From positions 51,382,477-51,446,476 of the forward strand of contig OU964918.1 of the NCBI GenBank assembly GCA_918807975.1: a stretch of DNA of 64,000 nucleotides, given 5' to 3'. Source of the DNA: Aplidium turbinatum. Taxonomy: Eukaryota > Chordata > Ascidiacea > Aplousobranchia > Polyclinidae. How positions within the stretch are numbered: position 1 is the stretch's first letter; each line of letters starts with the position of its first letter. Below the pieces are notes generated by a model. That model searched no databases and was not told where the DNA came from. It saw nothing but the letters and a program-made list of their open reading frames with translations. Of the stretch, positions 30,901 through 41,239 are shown in pieces. A program made the translations under genes and the position numbers.

Positions 30901-32580
30901 CATTTTTTCAACGAAAATTTAAAATATTTGAATTTCAAACAGTAGTATCTTTAACATTTCAAAGAGAGTAAAAGTTTTTTTTAAATCATAATCCAACAAA
31001 AAGTCTAGAACTAGAAACACTGTGTCTGTAAATATGCCTTGCTCATAAAACACGTAACCAATGATGAATAGTATCATTTAGACATCATTCGATATGAAAT
31101 AAAACACTTTCACTGAAAAAAGAATGTTTGAAGTGTATAAACTAACCAAAGTGGTAAAAAGACACAAGGAAAGTAATTAATGAGTTTTTTTGCATTGTCA
31201 AGGTTCAAATTGCATACAAAACAATTTTTCAAAATCAAAGCACACTAACATGCCAAACATAATAAAACCATATATGTTAACTGAATAACTTACATGTATC
31301 TATTTGGGTTTGCAGCGTACTTAGATATAGATTTGAACATCACCTGAAATGTCAAAACATAGTAAGTTAGTGAGTTACCCTGTGTAAAGTAAGCATTTCA
31401 TTGTCATATTACAGTACTTGTATAAAAAAAAGGTTACAACATTTTTGCCAAAAGAGAGAGGGGTTGAAAGAGCTCTTGATTGCCTGAGAACCATATCTTA
31501 CAATCAAATAGGTGTAATAAACTGCCATATCTGTATAAATGGCTAACATTACATCATAGTAATTTCCAGTTTTAAAGCCAAAGAAAGAAACACAATTCCA
31601 TATCTGAAACTCACAAAGCCTGTTTTGTGTTCTTTGGCCAGAAAACCTCTGACCTATGCAACTTCAGTCACCTACGTACAATGTAGCGGCATTTGTTAGA
31701 TAGGTTACCAGTCTACCAAATCCTACCAAGTGTCAGCTAGTATTACGAGTCTGCTACTATTCGGTGAGTCCAATTTGGTGAGTTCCTAACCTCTAACCCC
31801 TAACCCTAAAACGGCAATGATAATTAGGCTACGGTACCCAATAGTTAAAAAAAATTGATAAAACACCGAATATGGATCGAACTCACCGAATCGAAATCAC
31901 CAAAACGGGCCATTCCGAGTATTACATTGACCTACGACCTAAGTCAATTGAAGTGCAGCATTTGTTACTAATAAATTGTAGTTTCTAATTCAATTCCCTA
32001 CTTATGCCGAGCACACATATGCAAATATACCAATCTTCTCAAATTCAAAAACTGAAACATTACTGGAACCAAGGTTATAACAATGGATTGTGTACCTGCA
32101 TTTCCAAAATTAAAAGTTATTTTAAGGTATCGTCCCCATACAACTTAAATGAAAGTACTGTACCCATAAAAATATGAATGTATTTACCTGAGCAAAGTAT
32201 AGATTCAGAAGGCACAAGGTACAAAACTGTAAACAAACAGGAAAGCAATAAAGAAGCCAATAACAAAACACTGGAAGCTCAGTTGCAGTCATTGTATTGT
32301 TAATATAAAAAGAAAACAATATTGCACGAAGTCCACTCCACAATAAGCACAGATAAAGGAATACACTTTGAAAGCTAAATTGCTTGTAGTTGTAAAGAAG
32401 GATCATCCATAATTGGATATATACACTCAGAAATACTATGCAGTAAATCACCACATAAAACAGGGTCAAGCTGAGTGTGATGTTGCTTGAAATTGTTGGA
32501 AAGAAAATCCAATCACTTTCTGTGGCAGAGACATTTTTGTCAATGATTGGAATGGTTACATTTTGACATGTTATCAGCAT
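27938..32580 (-). CDS. GPR137: GPR137-family multi-pass membrane protein, 7 exons, complete
   Basis: Exons on the minus strand: 32580-32188, 31343-31294, 30747-30651, 30436-30290, 29533-29384, 28811-28683 and 28087-27938 (stop TGA). All introns begin GT and end AG, and the phases join into 371 codons without a stop. The N-terminus has sequons NVT, NVS and NIT. Then come FYVVIYCIVFLSVYIQLW (first membrane segment), VFLYLCLLWSGLRAILFSFY, YWLLYCFPVCLQF, NLYFAQVMFKSISKY, LVNDMLFVIFAIF, WYNVSDQADLVDL and a last FIWEFLPTLL, ending with TSRAYFLDSPR and an acidic run. The order and motifs match vertebrate GPR137/GPR137B, lysosomal membrane proteins linked to Rag GTPase and mTORC1 control. The start ATG at 32580 gives a typical N-terminus; an upstream untranslated exon is possible. 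Function here is inferred from the family. Confidence 0.93.
31747..31917. mobile_element. Short non-autonomous element with telomere-like core, copy A
   Basis: It is flanked by a perfect 8-bp duplication AGTATTAC (31739-31746 and 31918-31925) and lies in intron 1 of the GPR137 gene. One end reads GAGTCTGCTACTATTCGGTG, the other CGGGCCATTCCG. The core has CCTAACCTCTAACCCCTAA. Copy B (55715-55902) is the same sequence in reverse orientation with its own 8-bp duplication. Confidence 0.85.
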
Positions 32581-32604
32581 AGTGTAGTGCAATGAAACAA
32601 ACAC

Positions 32605-33831
32605 CCAAACAAGAGAAAAATTTCAGAATGTTCCAGTGATTTTTAAACAGAAACTTCCTCCAAATTGTAATGGTAGAAGCTAAAGATCATCACATAAAAC
32701 ATCAAATATTAACAAAAAACATATTATTACTAAAAAACCTGAAATTAGAGTAATAACTGCATGTCTCAATTAGTCTCAAGGATTGTTAGTTATTATTAGT
32801 TACATGAAGGTGACCCTTGAGATTATTGTTACAAGTAGAGTAATAAACTTTAATTATTTGAGTTTTTTAATTTTGCTGGAGTTTGAGAATTCCTCCAAAA
32901 CTGTTTGTTCTGGTTCTCAAAGTCAATTTTTTGAAATGCAATATACTAGCCTACTTTAGGGAAATGACTGGTTTTACTTAGCTTACTACATTTCTACTGA
33001 TAATGAGTAACTTTGGTGACTGTAAACATTAACAATATTTATTTTTAAAAAATACATATTTTTATCAATTTATAATTTTAGGATTTAGGTTTTGCCACAT
33101 TATTTGTTTTGTTGCTGCTGCTATCATAGATTTATTATGCATGCATAACTTTATTTTTCACAAAAAGATATGGAGATTACAACTACAACATGGCTGAGCG
33201 CATATAAAGGCCAAATACTTTGCTTGAATAAACATGAAAACATAGCCACAGAGGCAATATCCACAATACAGTAGCCTACAGTATATATATATTGCAAACA
33301 TAGCCTTTGCCATAATATAAATGTGACTGCTGCAGTCCTCTATGCATACATTTAGATTATATATAACTTGACTGCGCAAATAATTTAAGGAAGTGGCTAT
33401 ACTTACGGTGCCGTAGATATAGCCGTTCCATGCCTTTTTTTTATCTTTATGTTACTTTTACTGTGCATGCGTGCTGTTGCTGCGTTTGCACCCCTGCTGC
33501 ATATTTTCTCTTCTTCCACCTTCTCTTTCAAAGCAAAAGACGAGAAAAGAACAAATGAAAAAAGTGCATATATAATAATATATATATATAACTTCTAAAA
33601 TAATTCAACTGTTTTTGCCAAGTGAATCAATGGCGCGTGCGATATTTGTCTTGCTCGTACTCCCAAGGATATGAGTTCGATACCACCAGGAGGTGCTTTT
33701 TTAAATTAAATTCTAACCCGAAGTGACTCAATCGTTGGGCTACGCATTTTTGTGGTAAATATTTAATTTGAGTAGCCTAGCCTACTTTGCTGCTTCCTGT
33801 CTGTTGCGATATCTAGATTGCTATTAGCTAT
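32605..33831. other. 5' flank of the GPR137 gene
   Basis: AT-rich, with no further coding exon recognised. The promoter and any untranslated exon should lie here, but no element can be assigned by eye. Near 33625-33695 a tRNA-like promoter pair is possible (TGGCGCGTGCGA and GAGTTCGATACC resemble A and B boxes), so a decayed tRNA-derived SINE is conceivable. Confidence 0.4.
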
Positions 33832-34041
33832 ATGGTATTAATTATTTTATGCGCATTGTGTACTCCTGGTCAGACGGGGCAACTTCCTGGTCAGAGACAC
33901 CAGGGGCGTCCACGTTTGGAAATCTTCAAAAATCTTTCAACATGGACAAACCAAAATTTTGAAAACCTAATTAGAAGTATGGACAATCGATCGTTGTGGA
34001 GACTCACGGTAGTCGACGCCTTATTCAGGCATGGCCGATGA
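33832..34041 (+). pseudogene. LINE 3' fragment (RTE-like C-terminus)
   Basis: The frame reads QRHQGRPRLEIFKNL, then STWTNQNFENLIR, MDNRSLWRLTVVDALFRHGR and a stop. The G-R-P-R, W-x-x-x-x-x-x-x-L and R-S-L-W-R pattern is the last stretch of many RTE/L1-like LINE polyproteins. Nothing upstream is recognisable, so this is a 5'-truncated scrap. It is followed by a short TGATGATG stretch. Confidence 0.5.
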
Positions 34042-34319
34042 TGATGCGCATTGTGTATAATTGTACCGTACTATTCTCGCAACAGACAAAACAAAAGGTT
34101 TCACTCTCTTAAAAAAAAGAAGTGGCTATACTTATTCAGGGGTTTTCTTTGCCAACCTTGCTTTACGTGATGAGATAAGGCAAGAGTGTTCTGGGTGCAA
34201 CCTAGTTTGTACCCTGAACAGTTTGTACCCTCAGTTCGTCCCTAAAAAGATCGAGAGAAAAATATAAAAAAGCCGAAGTCGCTGATCGCAGTTTAATAGC
34301 ACAAACCCGAAGTTGCTGA

Positions 34320-34580
34320 TCGAAGTTTCCGCAAACACCTCGAGGGTTAGGGTAAGCGGAAACTGCGGTTAGCAGAAACTGCGAAAAAATATTTGCGGAA
34401 ACTGCAATTAGCGAGGGTTAGGGTTAAAGAGCATAGATTACTCGATGGTTTGAGTTAGGGTAAACAAAAACTGCGGTTAGCGGAAACTGCAATCAGCGAG
34501 AGTTAGAGCATAGATCACTCTATGGTTAGAGTTAGGGTAAAGGTTAGCGGAAACTGCGGAAAAATGTTTGCGGAAACAGC
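34320..34580. repeat. Minisatellite of GCGGAAACTGC / GGGTTAGGGT units
   Basis: Imperfect tandem units of roughly 30-40 bp alternate a GCGGAAACTGC-GATTAGC half with a GAGGGTTAGGGTTA half. The same array continues at 37355-37610 on the other side of the inserted transposon. The TTAGGG words are degenerate, so this is not a telomere. Confidence 0.7.
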
Positions 34581-34589
34581 AATCAGCGA

Positions 34590-37352
34590 TAGGGTGGAGT
34601 GAAAAAAGTTTTTTGTTTAAATCGAAAAAAACGGGGTTCTTAAATCCCGACAAATGACCTAAAACTTCATTAAAAATTGACTTTAGGGGGTTGCCCCCAT
34701 TTTCCAGCCGGCAACCCCCCAATTTCTGCAGGTGGAAAGGTAAAATTGTTTATCTCAGTAACCACTGGTTGTAGAGTCATGATATATAGCTCAAAAGCTG
34801 CCAAAACATCATGTTTCTATCTGTCCTAAGAAGAAAGTTTGCTCTATTGTGAATACAATTTAACGAGTTATAGCCAAAAAACCAAAATATACACACATTT
34901 TTGTTAAAATTCAGCATTTTTTCTGACAAATTGTGATCTCTCATAAGTTTTTTGAAAAAAAAATCTGATATGTTGCACAAGATATAGTAACACAATGATA
35001 ATACCGAAGATTGGGCCCATAATCCAAAAATATTCACAACACAGTCCTTTTAACATCAGTTCAAAACATCATAATGAAGCACTCACATTAAGCATAATGT
35101 TAATTGCAGCAGTGCAAAAATATCACAAGTGTTTGGTGATGAACTTCAAAGAACTCATATTCATTTTGCAAAAACAAGTTGCTTTGCCTGGTGTGACATG
35201 TTAGCGACATGGCCGAGCGGAACTGCTCGTGGTTTTCAATACTGCAACGGCAAAGCATGAGTTTTATTACGGCTGGAGGAAGATTGTGTTTGATATACAT
35301 TTGGGGGGCTGGAGACTCGAAGAGTGGTAAACTCATATCCCAGTCGTCCCCAAACTTAATGTTTTTTCATAATTTCGTTGATTTGTAATTCCTCAGTTGA
35401 AATATTTCAAGTGTGAGCTTTGCTAATCCTAAAAGGCTCTGTTTTTAAAATGACAATTCAGGCTTTGTGATGGCACGATAATCACAAAAAAAAATTGAGT
35501 AGGTATGTCAATTGGATTAAAACGGCTTATGTAAAATGTATTTTTGTGTCAAATTTTTACATCAGTTTACGAGACTTAACTTTTTGGCGAATGAGTCCAT
35601 CTCGTCTTTCAAATCCTGAAACTTGTGCTGATGCTTCTGTTACGAGCTTCACATGTCGTTCCACTGTTTGATTGTGACATGGATAAAACAAAATCAGAGG
35701 CTTCCTCGCGGCATTCTTCCAACTCTGCATCGGTTAAGTGCTCAATTGCTGGAGAAAGTTGTTGATAAGGTTCAATATCAACTAACTCGTGGTATGCCTT
35801 TGCTTCCAAGTTCAACTTTGGAACACAGAACAAACGAATTGGACTGCAGTTCAATGGGTTGGAACTGCTATGACTTTCAATGTACATAAGTGAATTTGTT
35901 TCAGCGGCATGTTTGTGAATTGCAAGCACCTTGGTCACACCCTTATTTCGTATGTCTTCATTATCACCCCCCAGCATTGCAATCAGAATATTTTTGGGCT
36001 GTGCAAAATAACCGTTTCTTGTCACCACATTCAAAGCAATTTTCCGAACATTTTGGTCAGAAAAATTCAAAACTCGTTGAATCAAGTTGAAAAAGTTTAT
36101 GGATCCATTTGTTAAATGGTTGTTTAGCTTGATTTCAAACCAAGTCGAAAAATATACTTCAAGGCAAAAACGAACCAGAATCTCCAGGTTCAAAGGCGGT
36201 TTATCTACTGTCACATAATAACGTAAAATTCTGCATCCCAAAGTTAGCCATCTTGAATGCACAACTGGTCCAACCTCCAAATAAGCCAGATCATCATTAA
36301 CATTTCCTTCAATAATTGCCCAGCAAATTTTATAAGCATAGAACTGGTCTGTACTTAAGTCATTCACAACTTCGGATGGGAGCTTTGGAAAGGCCAAAAG
36401 TGGTGGCGAGAGCTCTTTGAATTGAGTAACTGGCCAACAGGATACAGTTCCATGTAGTTTTTTCCAATTGGACCAGTAAATGTGTCTGGGCCACTTGTAG
36501 CACCATCGAGACCTGCAAACACATGTCCCAAAGGCAATTCATTAGTAGCCTATGTAGCAGACATACTATCCATTGAAATGGCTTATTCAGCAACTCTTCC
36601 AGGCCTCGAATGCATCCGTTGTGTTTTCCTGTCATTGATACAGTGCCATCAGTACCAACAACTGCCAGTTTATTTTGCAATTCTGTACCTTGTAATGAAT
36701 TAAAAAGATGTTGAGCTATGGTTCTGCCCTTGCCATCTTCAGGTGAAAAGTGGGTGAGGTATTGAGGTAATAACTCCCCGGCTCGCCAACTGCAGTATAG
36801 TGTTCTTCCAATTGAACAGATCTGTAGTGCTTTTCATTTGGACCTTGCACAACCGTTTGTGTTGTATCTTTACATCCATCAAAGTATAGATACTGAAATT
36901 TTGTTGCTCTTCTTGCCGTAGTTCCTCCCTGCATCTTTCCCCGTATTATCAGTGTGTTACTATATCTTGTGCAACATATCAGATTTTTTTTTTAAAACCT
37001 GATGACAGATCACAATTTGTCAGAAAAAATGCTGAATTTTAACAAAAATGTGTGTATATTTTGGTTTTTGGTTATAACTCGTTTTGTATCGTAAATAGAG
37101 CAAACTTTCTTCTTAGGACAGATAGAAACATGATGTTTTGGCAGCTTTTGAGCTATATATCATGACTCTACAACCAGTGGTTACTGAGATAAACAATTTT
37201 ACCTTTCCACCTGCAGAAATTGGGGGGTTGCCGGCTGGAAAATGGGGGCAACCCCCTAAAGTCAATTTTTAATGAAATTTTAGGTCATTTGTCGGGATTT
37301 AAGAACCCCGTTTTTTTTTATTTAAACAAAAAACTTTTTTCACTCCACCCTA
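34590..37352 (-). mobile_element. DNA transposon, TAGGGTGGAGTG family, copy B
   Basis: The ends TAGGGTGGAGTGAAAAAA and TTTTTTCACTCCACCCTA are flanked by a perfect 8-bp duplication ATCAGCGA (34582-34589 and 37353-37360). The inverted arms are about 400 bp long (34590-35000 and 36950-37352) and nearly identical. A long transposase reads on the minus strand between them. Beyond the terminal dozen bases the arm sequence differs from copy A, so copies A and B are subfamilies sharing ends, duplication length and protein. Confidence 0.88.
35570..36934 (-). pseudogene. Transposase of the TAGGGTGGAGTG family, nearly whole
   Basis: Minus-strand blocks in order: LYFDGCKDTTQTVV, VGEPGSYYLN, KLAVVGTDGTVSMTGKHNGC (36680 on), LEELLNKPFQWIVCLLH, then, once the TAGGCTA word at 36546-36552 is set aside, TNELPLGHVFAGLDGATSG and FTGPIGK. 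The clean 262-codon frame 36397-35609 follows: LSTDQFYAYKICWAI, GPVVHSRWLTLGCRILRYYV, VRFCLEVYFSTWFEIK, QPKNILIAMLG. In another frame comes PCHNQTVERHVKLVTEAS. G-T-D-G-T looks like the first acidic residue of an RNase-H-like DDE fold, but I cannot point to all three. About three frame breaks are present. The protein type recurs as an uncharacterised repeat-encoded family in invertebrates. Confidence 0.78.
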
Positions 37353-37702
37353 ATCAGCGAGGGTTAGAGCATAGATTACTCTAAGGTTAGGGTAAGGGTT
37401 AACGGAAACTGCGGTTAGCAGAAACTACGGGAAAATGTTTGCAAAAACTGCGATCAGCGATTAGTCTATGGCTAGAGTTAGGGTTAGCGGAATATGCAGA
37501 AAAATGTTTGCGGAAACTCCGATCAGCGACTTCGGCTTTGTGCTATCTTTCTCTCAATCTTTTCAGGGGGAAAATTTTAAAATGTTTGCGGAAATTGCAA
37601 TCAGCGACTTCCGCTTTTTTTTCATTTTTTCTCTTGATCTTTTCAGGGTACGAACTGAGGGTATGAACAGTTCAGGATATGAACTACCGTAGGTTGCATC
37701 CA

Positions 37703-39340
37703 AGTGTTCTCCTCAAGACCATCAACACTTTTGATAACCCACCAAGGTCGATCAACAAAGCAACTGTCTTTTTGTCTTGTTTTTTTACCTATATCAATTG
37801 TTAAAGAAAAAAAAACTCATTAACCTTTTTTTCTCCTTTTTCTAAATTTATAAAAATTTTATTAAGTGTTGCAACCGTGCCATATTTTAAACTGATTGTC
37901 CTGCTTTGGTAGGCTACCATGCACGCTATAACGTCCGCGTTTTCGCTTCTACCTTTTTCTAGACCTTTGCTGTGTTATTCAGAAAGAATATTATTCAAAT
38001 TCTTATTCCACTAGCCTATTCATATTCTTATTCAAATAGAAAGCTTGTTCCATATGAATAAGCTTAACTGAAGATGATCTAGCTACTAGCTGATCGAAAT
38101 CGACTTTTAGCTATTTATGATTGAACTGACTCGTAGAATAAATTCCTTTGCATTACAAGACATGTAACCGAGTCGTTCATAATCATATCAAGCATTGTTG
38201 TGGCTTGTGGGCTTGAACACCTGTCAGAATTTATTTCATTTTTTTCATAAAAAATAGAAGCTTTAATTTATAGCAGTGTTGCCACATAAAAAATTCTGTC
38301 CTAATGACCAAATTTACCTTTATAAATTAGAGCAAACAGTTCAAACAGAATGTAAAAGTCAATTTTATATTACTGGCGCAAACATGTCGAGCAGTGCTCT
38401 TCAACAGGGTTCTGCATAATATGCGGTTTGGGTTCCGTAAGTTCAAAGGGTTTGTAGGAACCCGTAATGAATACTCAGTGTTTTCAATTTTGTGCAAAAT
38501 GTTTTTCTTCTATAATATTTGCATTCTTTAAAACTCACTTGTTATGAGCAAAAATAATTGATAAATCGTCTTATACCCAACAACACAACCGCAGCCTTTC
38601 ACCGGTGATTCTGTTCAATAGCGATTGATGGCTTAATTTTCTCCGTTTTAGCAAAACGTTGCATTATGACGTCAAATCGTGTGATTTCATCAGCTATAAC
38701 TTCTAAGAAATAGCGTCAGTTTCAAGTTGCTGTGAAGTAACAACTATTTAATATCTCTGCAATTCACCTCTATGACGAAACCTTAACATGAGTTCACCCT
38801 TGTTGTAAACATATGGTTGGGATTTGCCAAATTTAAATCACGTAATCACTTGTTTTTTCTTTTATTTTGCATCAGCATAAACAAGTTTAACGCATTGAAT
38901 TATTTTCATTCCCTAATTCAAGACTTATTCATTCTAAAAAAAGCTAATTCAAGAAAAATTGATGTTCTGTATTTTGCAATTCGAACTCGTGAGACTCATT
39001 TTTGTTTCCTCTGTATCATCGAAGCAGTAGTTACGCCAGCAGCGGTTCTAGGATTAATAAACATAAATAAATAAAACCTATTAAAAATATTTGGGCTGTT
39101 TCAGCGTTTCAGAAGCAAAAGATTTTAGCAGCAACCTCAAAATTTTTTGCCTAAAAGTTTCTGGCTGAAACTATAATGAGAAACTACAAAAATGAAGTTA
39201 AAAAAGAACATACTCAAAAAATATTCGAAAAAGTAAATACGAAAAATAAGTCGAAAAATATATGATATTTTATGATCTAATTTGTGAAAGAATTATTTGC
39301 ATGAAAATAAACACACACCCTTTCAACACATTGCTAATAC
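37703..39340. other. Stretch without a recognisable gene
   Basis: AT-rich. It holds the second member of the diverged repeat pair (about 37862-37985, partner at 19805-19935). The only frame of note (38817-39074, plus) shows no family resemblance. Confidence 0.45.
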
Positions 39341-39360
39341 AAGTAGCCTATAGGCCTATG

Positions 39361-40625
39361 CACCAAATGAGGATGCAAGCGAGAAGAACAAAGATACTTT
39401 TTACGAAAATTTGAATGAAACAATAAGAAAGTATAAAAAATCAACTGATCAACTGGTAGTAGGCTACTGGGAGATTTTAACGCTAAAGTTGGTGATGTCA
39501 CATATGAAAAAATCGTGGGCCCATTTGGACTTGGAACACTAAACGACAATGGAAAAAAACTGATAGACTGCTGTAAAAAAATGACCTGTTTATAGCAAAC
39601 ACATGGTTTGAACAAAAAGTAAACTCAAGGCATACGTGGAGATCGCCAGATGGAATCACAAAAAATCAAATAGACTACATTTTAATGAGTAAACGACACA
39701 GGAATGGGATGATCAATGCAAAGGTACGAACAAGTGCAGACTGCGATTCTGATCATAACGTGGTGGTGTGCAAAATAAAAAACAAATTGAAAGCATTGAA
39801 GAAAACAAAGAAACGTTCATTGTGGGACGTCAACAAGCTAAAGGACCCCAGACAACGGGAAAATTTTAGAGAAGAACTGGACAATAAACTTGCAAAGAAA
39901 TGTTTAGAAACGGACTGGAATAAAATGAAAATTTGTATAAAAGATGTTGCGGAAAACATATGCGCAAGGCAGTTGTTAGAGAAAAAGCAAAGAAAGGCGA
40001 AATCTGAAAGGAACATTGCTTGTAAAAAACGCACTTCTGTACAAAAAACTAAACAAAAAGATCCGACAAATGTGTAGAAAAGCAAAAGAAGATTACTGGA
40101 AAAAAAAGTGCAAAGAGTTGGAGCATTTAGATGACATGAGATCGCCAAAACTCTTCACCAAACTAAAAGAAATGAAAGGTCAAACGCCAGCTGCAAAGAT
40201 GGGGCTGATCAATAAAGATGGACAAGTAATACAAACTCAAGAAGGAATAACCAACAGATGGCAAGAATATGCGTAAGAACTATATGATGATGAACGAGAC
40301 AATATAGAAATTTTACCAGCAAAATCTGAAGTTACAAAAATGATGGAAAATGAAGTTAGAGATGTCATAAAAAGACTCCCAGATGGAAAATCAAGTGGGA
40401 TAGATGAAATTCCTGCGGAACTTCTGAAACAACTAGGAGAAACGGGATTGCAGAACATGACGAAACTAATAAACAAGATGTACAATAGTGGTGAAATTCC
40501 GGATGACTTCACTAAGAGTATCTTGATCCCAATACCAAAAATAACAAAAACAATGAGATGTGAAGAACACAGGACTATAAGTCTGATTTCACACGCCAGC
40601 AAAATTCTGCTACACATTATCAAAA
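39361..40625 (+). pseudogene. RTE-like endonuclease and start of reverse transcriptase
   Basis: The endonuclease is recognisable from GDFNAKVGDVTYEK (39467 on), through NTWFEQKVNSRHTWRSPDG and NQIDYILMSKRHRNG, to SADCDSDHNVVVCKI. A thumb-side region (ENFREELDNKLAKKC) leads to the first reverse-transcriptase blocks: DGKSSGIDEIPAELLKQ, IPDDFTKSILIPIPK and HRTISLISHASKILL. The sequence changes frame several times. The first break is a TAGGCTA word at 39460-39466; without its GGCTA the text reads LVVLGDFNAKVG in one frame. The Penelope-like insertion follows. Confidence 0.82.
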
Positions 40626-40721
40626 TCATACGAAGCCGAGCAACGTGATCAAGTTTAACATCTTCAAGTTTATTACCTTTACATAAACATAAGACTACGC
40701 AACAAATTAAGTATCGAACGT

Positions 40722-40749
40722 TTTCGACATCACAAGATGTCCTCTTCAG
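40722..40749 (-). ncRNA. Hammerhead-like motif (CTGAAGA type)
   Basis: On the minus strand CTGAAGA (40749-40743) is followed by a 6-bp hairpin GACATC, TTGT, GATGTC and then GAAA (40725-40722). This is the CUGANGA / stem II / GAAA arrangement; the variable position is A here. AACGTT follows GAAA. Cleavage is not proven. Confidence 0.5.
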
Positions 40750-41010
40750 GAATAATATACATACAAATTAACTACATCTGAAAAAAATACAATGGTTAAC
40801 TAAATCTATAAACAGAAAAAGACAAAAACTGCACAGTAGGCTACTTCTGACTAGCTCAAACTCAGCGAGTTTTATGTTGATAATATAGTTTCGGGAGAGA
40901 GTTTGCTTTTTTATACCAAAGACAGGCAAGACACAACAATACCACAGGGTCGAGCATTACAACAGTATATATTTTTTACATATTTACAAAATAGTTTAAC
41001 ATTCAAACGT

Positions 41011-41037
41011 TTTCGGCTTAACCTAAGCCCTCATCAG
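41011..41037 (-). ncRNA. Hammerhead-like motif (CTGATGA type)
   Basis: On the minus strand CTGATGA (41037-41031) is followed by hairpin GGCTTA, GGT, TAAGCC and then GAAA (41014-41011). ACGTTTGAAT follows. It is the second core in the same insertion, about 290 bp upstream of the other, consistent with the tandem arrangement of terminal repeats in Penelope-like elements. Confidence 0.5.
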
Positions 41038-41239
41038 GAATCTGAAAATATTGATAAAATGCAATAAATTTCAACTTCTTGAAGGTAACTAGCTAACTAA
41101 TTGTAAGAATCAAGAAGTAGTTTTATGTTTATGTAAATGTAATAAACTTGAAGATGTTAAACTTGATCACGTTGCTCGGCTTCGTATGCCTATGGTTCAA
41201 CAAGACAAACTCTCTACCGAAGCTCTAACATTATCAAAA

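Larger units (their letters stand above)
34193..37702. mobile_element. TIR element with internal minisatellite, carrying copy B
   Basis: The left end GGGTGCAACCTAG and the right end TAGGTTGCATCCA are inverted repeats flanked by AGTGTTCT (34185-34192 and 37703-37710). Further in, both sides carry GTACCCTGAACAG-type and GATC-AGAGAAAAA blocks. Next to them are tandem units built from GCGGAAACTGC and GCGAGGGTTAGGGT (about 34320-34580 and 37355-37610). The TAGGGTGGAGTG transposon sits inside this array. No transposase of its own is visible. Confidence 0.7.
40614..41239 (-). mobile_element. Penelope-like insertion with inverted end repeats
   Basis: The insertion 40626-41227 is flanked by a perfect 12-bp duplication ACATTATCAAAA (40614-40625 and 41228-41239). 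From 40627 to 41188 its two ends are inverted repeats of about 60 bp (CATACGAAGCCGAGCAACGT and onward). Two hammerhead-like cores lie on the minus strand between them. There is no reverse transcriptase or GIY-YIG frame, so it is a short derivative. The target-primed type duplication supports retrotransposition, not DNA transposition, despite the inverted ends. Confidence 0.7.

Noticed and set aside
33625-33695. A tRNA gene
   Set aside because: Only A- and B-box-like words are present; I cannot draw a cloverleaf with paired acceptor and anticodon stems.
34320-34580. A real telomere or interstitial telomere array
   Set aside because: TTAGGG words are scattered and degenerate within longer repeat units, and the array lies between inverted ends of an element.
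39753-40148. Minus-strand 131-codon hydrophobic frame
   Set aside because: Antisense to the RTE-like LINE coding region; the Phe/Leu-rich composition comes from Lys-rich sense codons.
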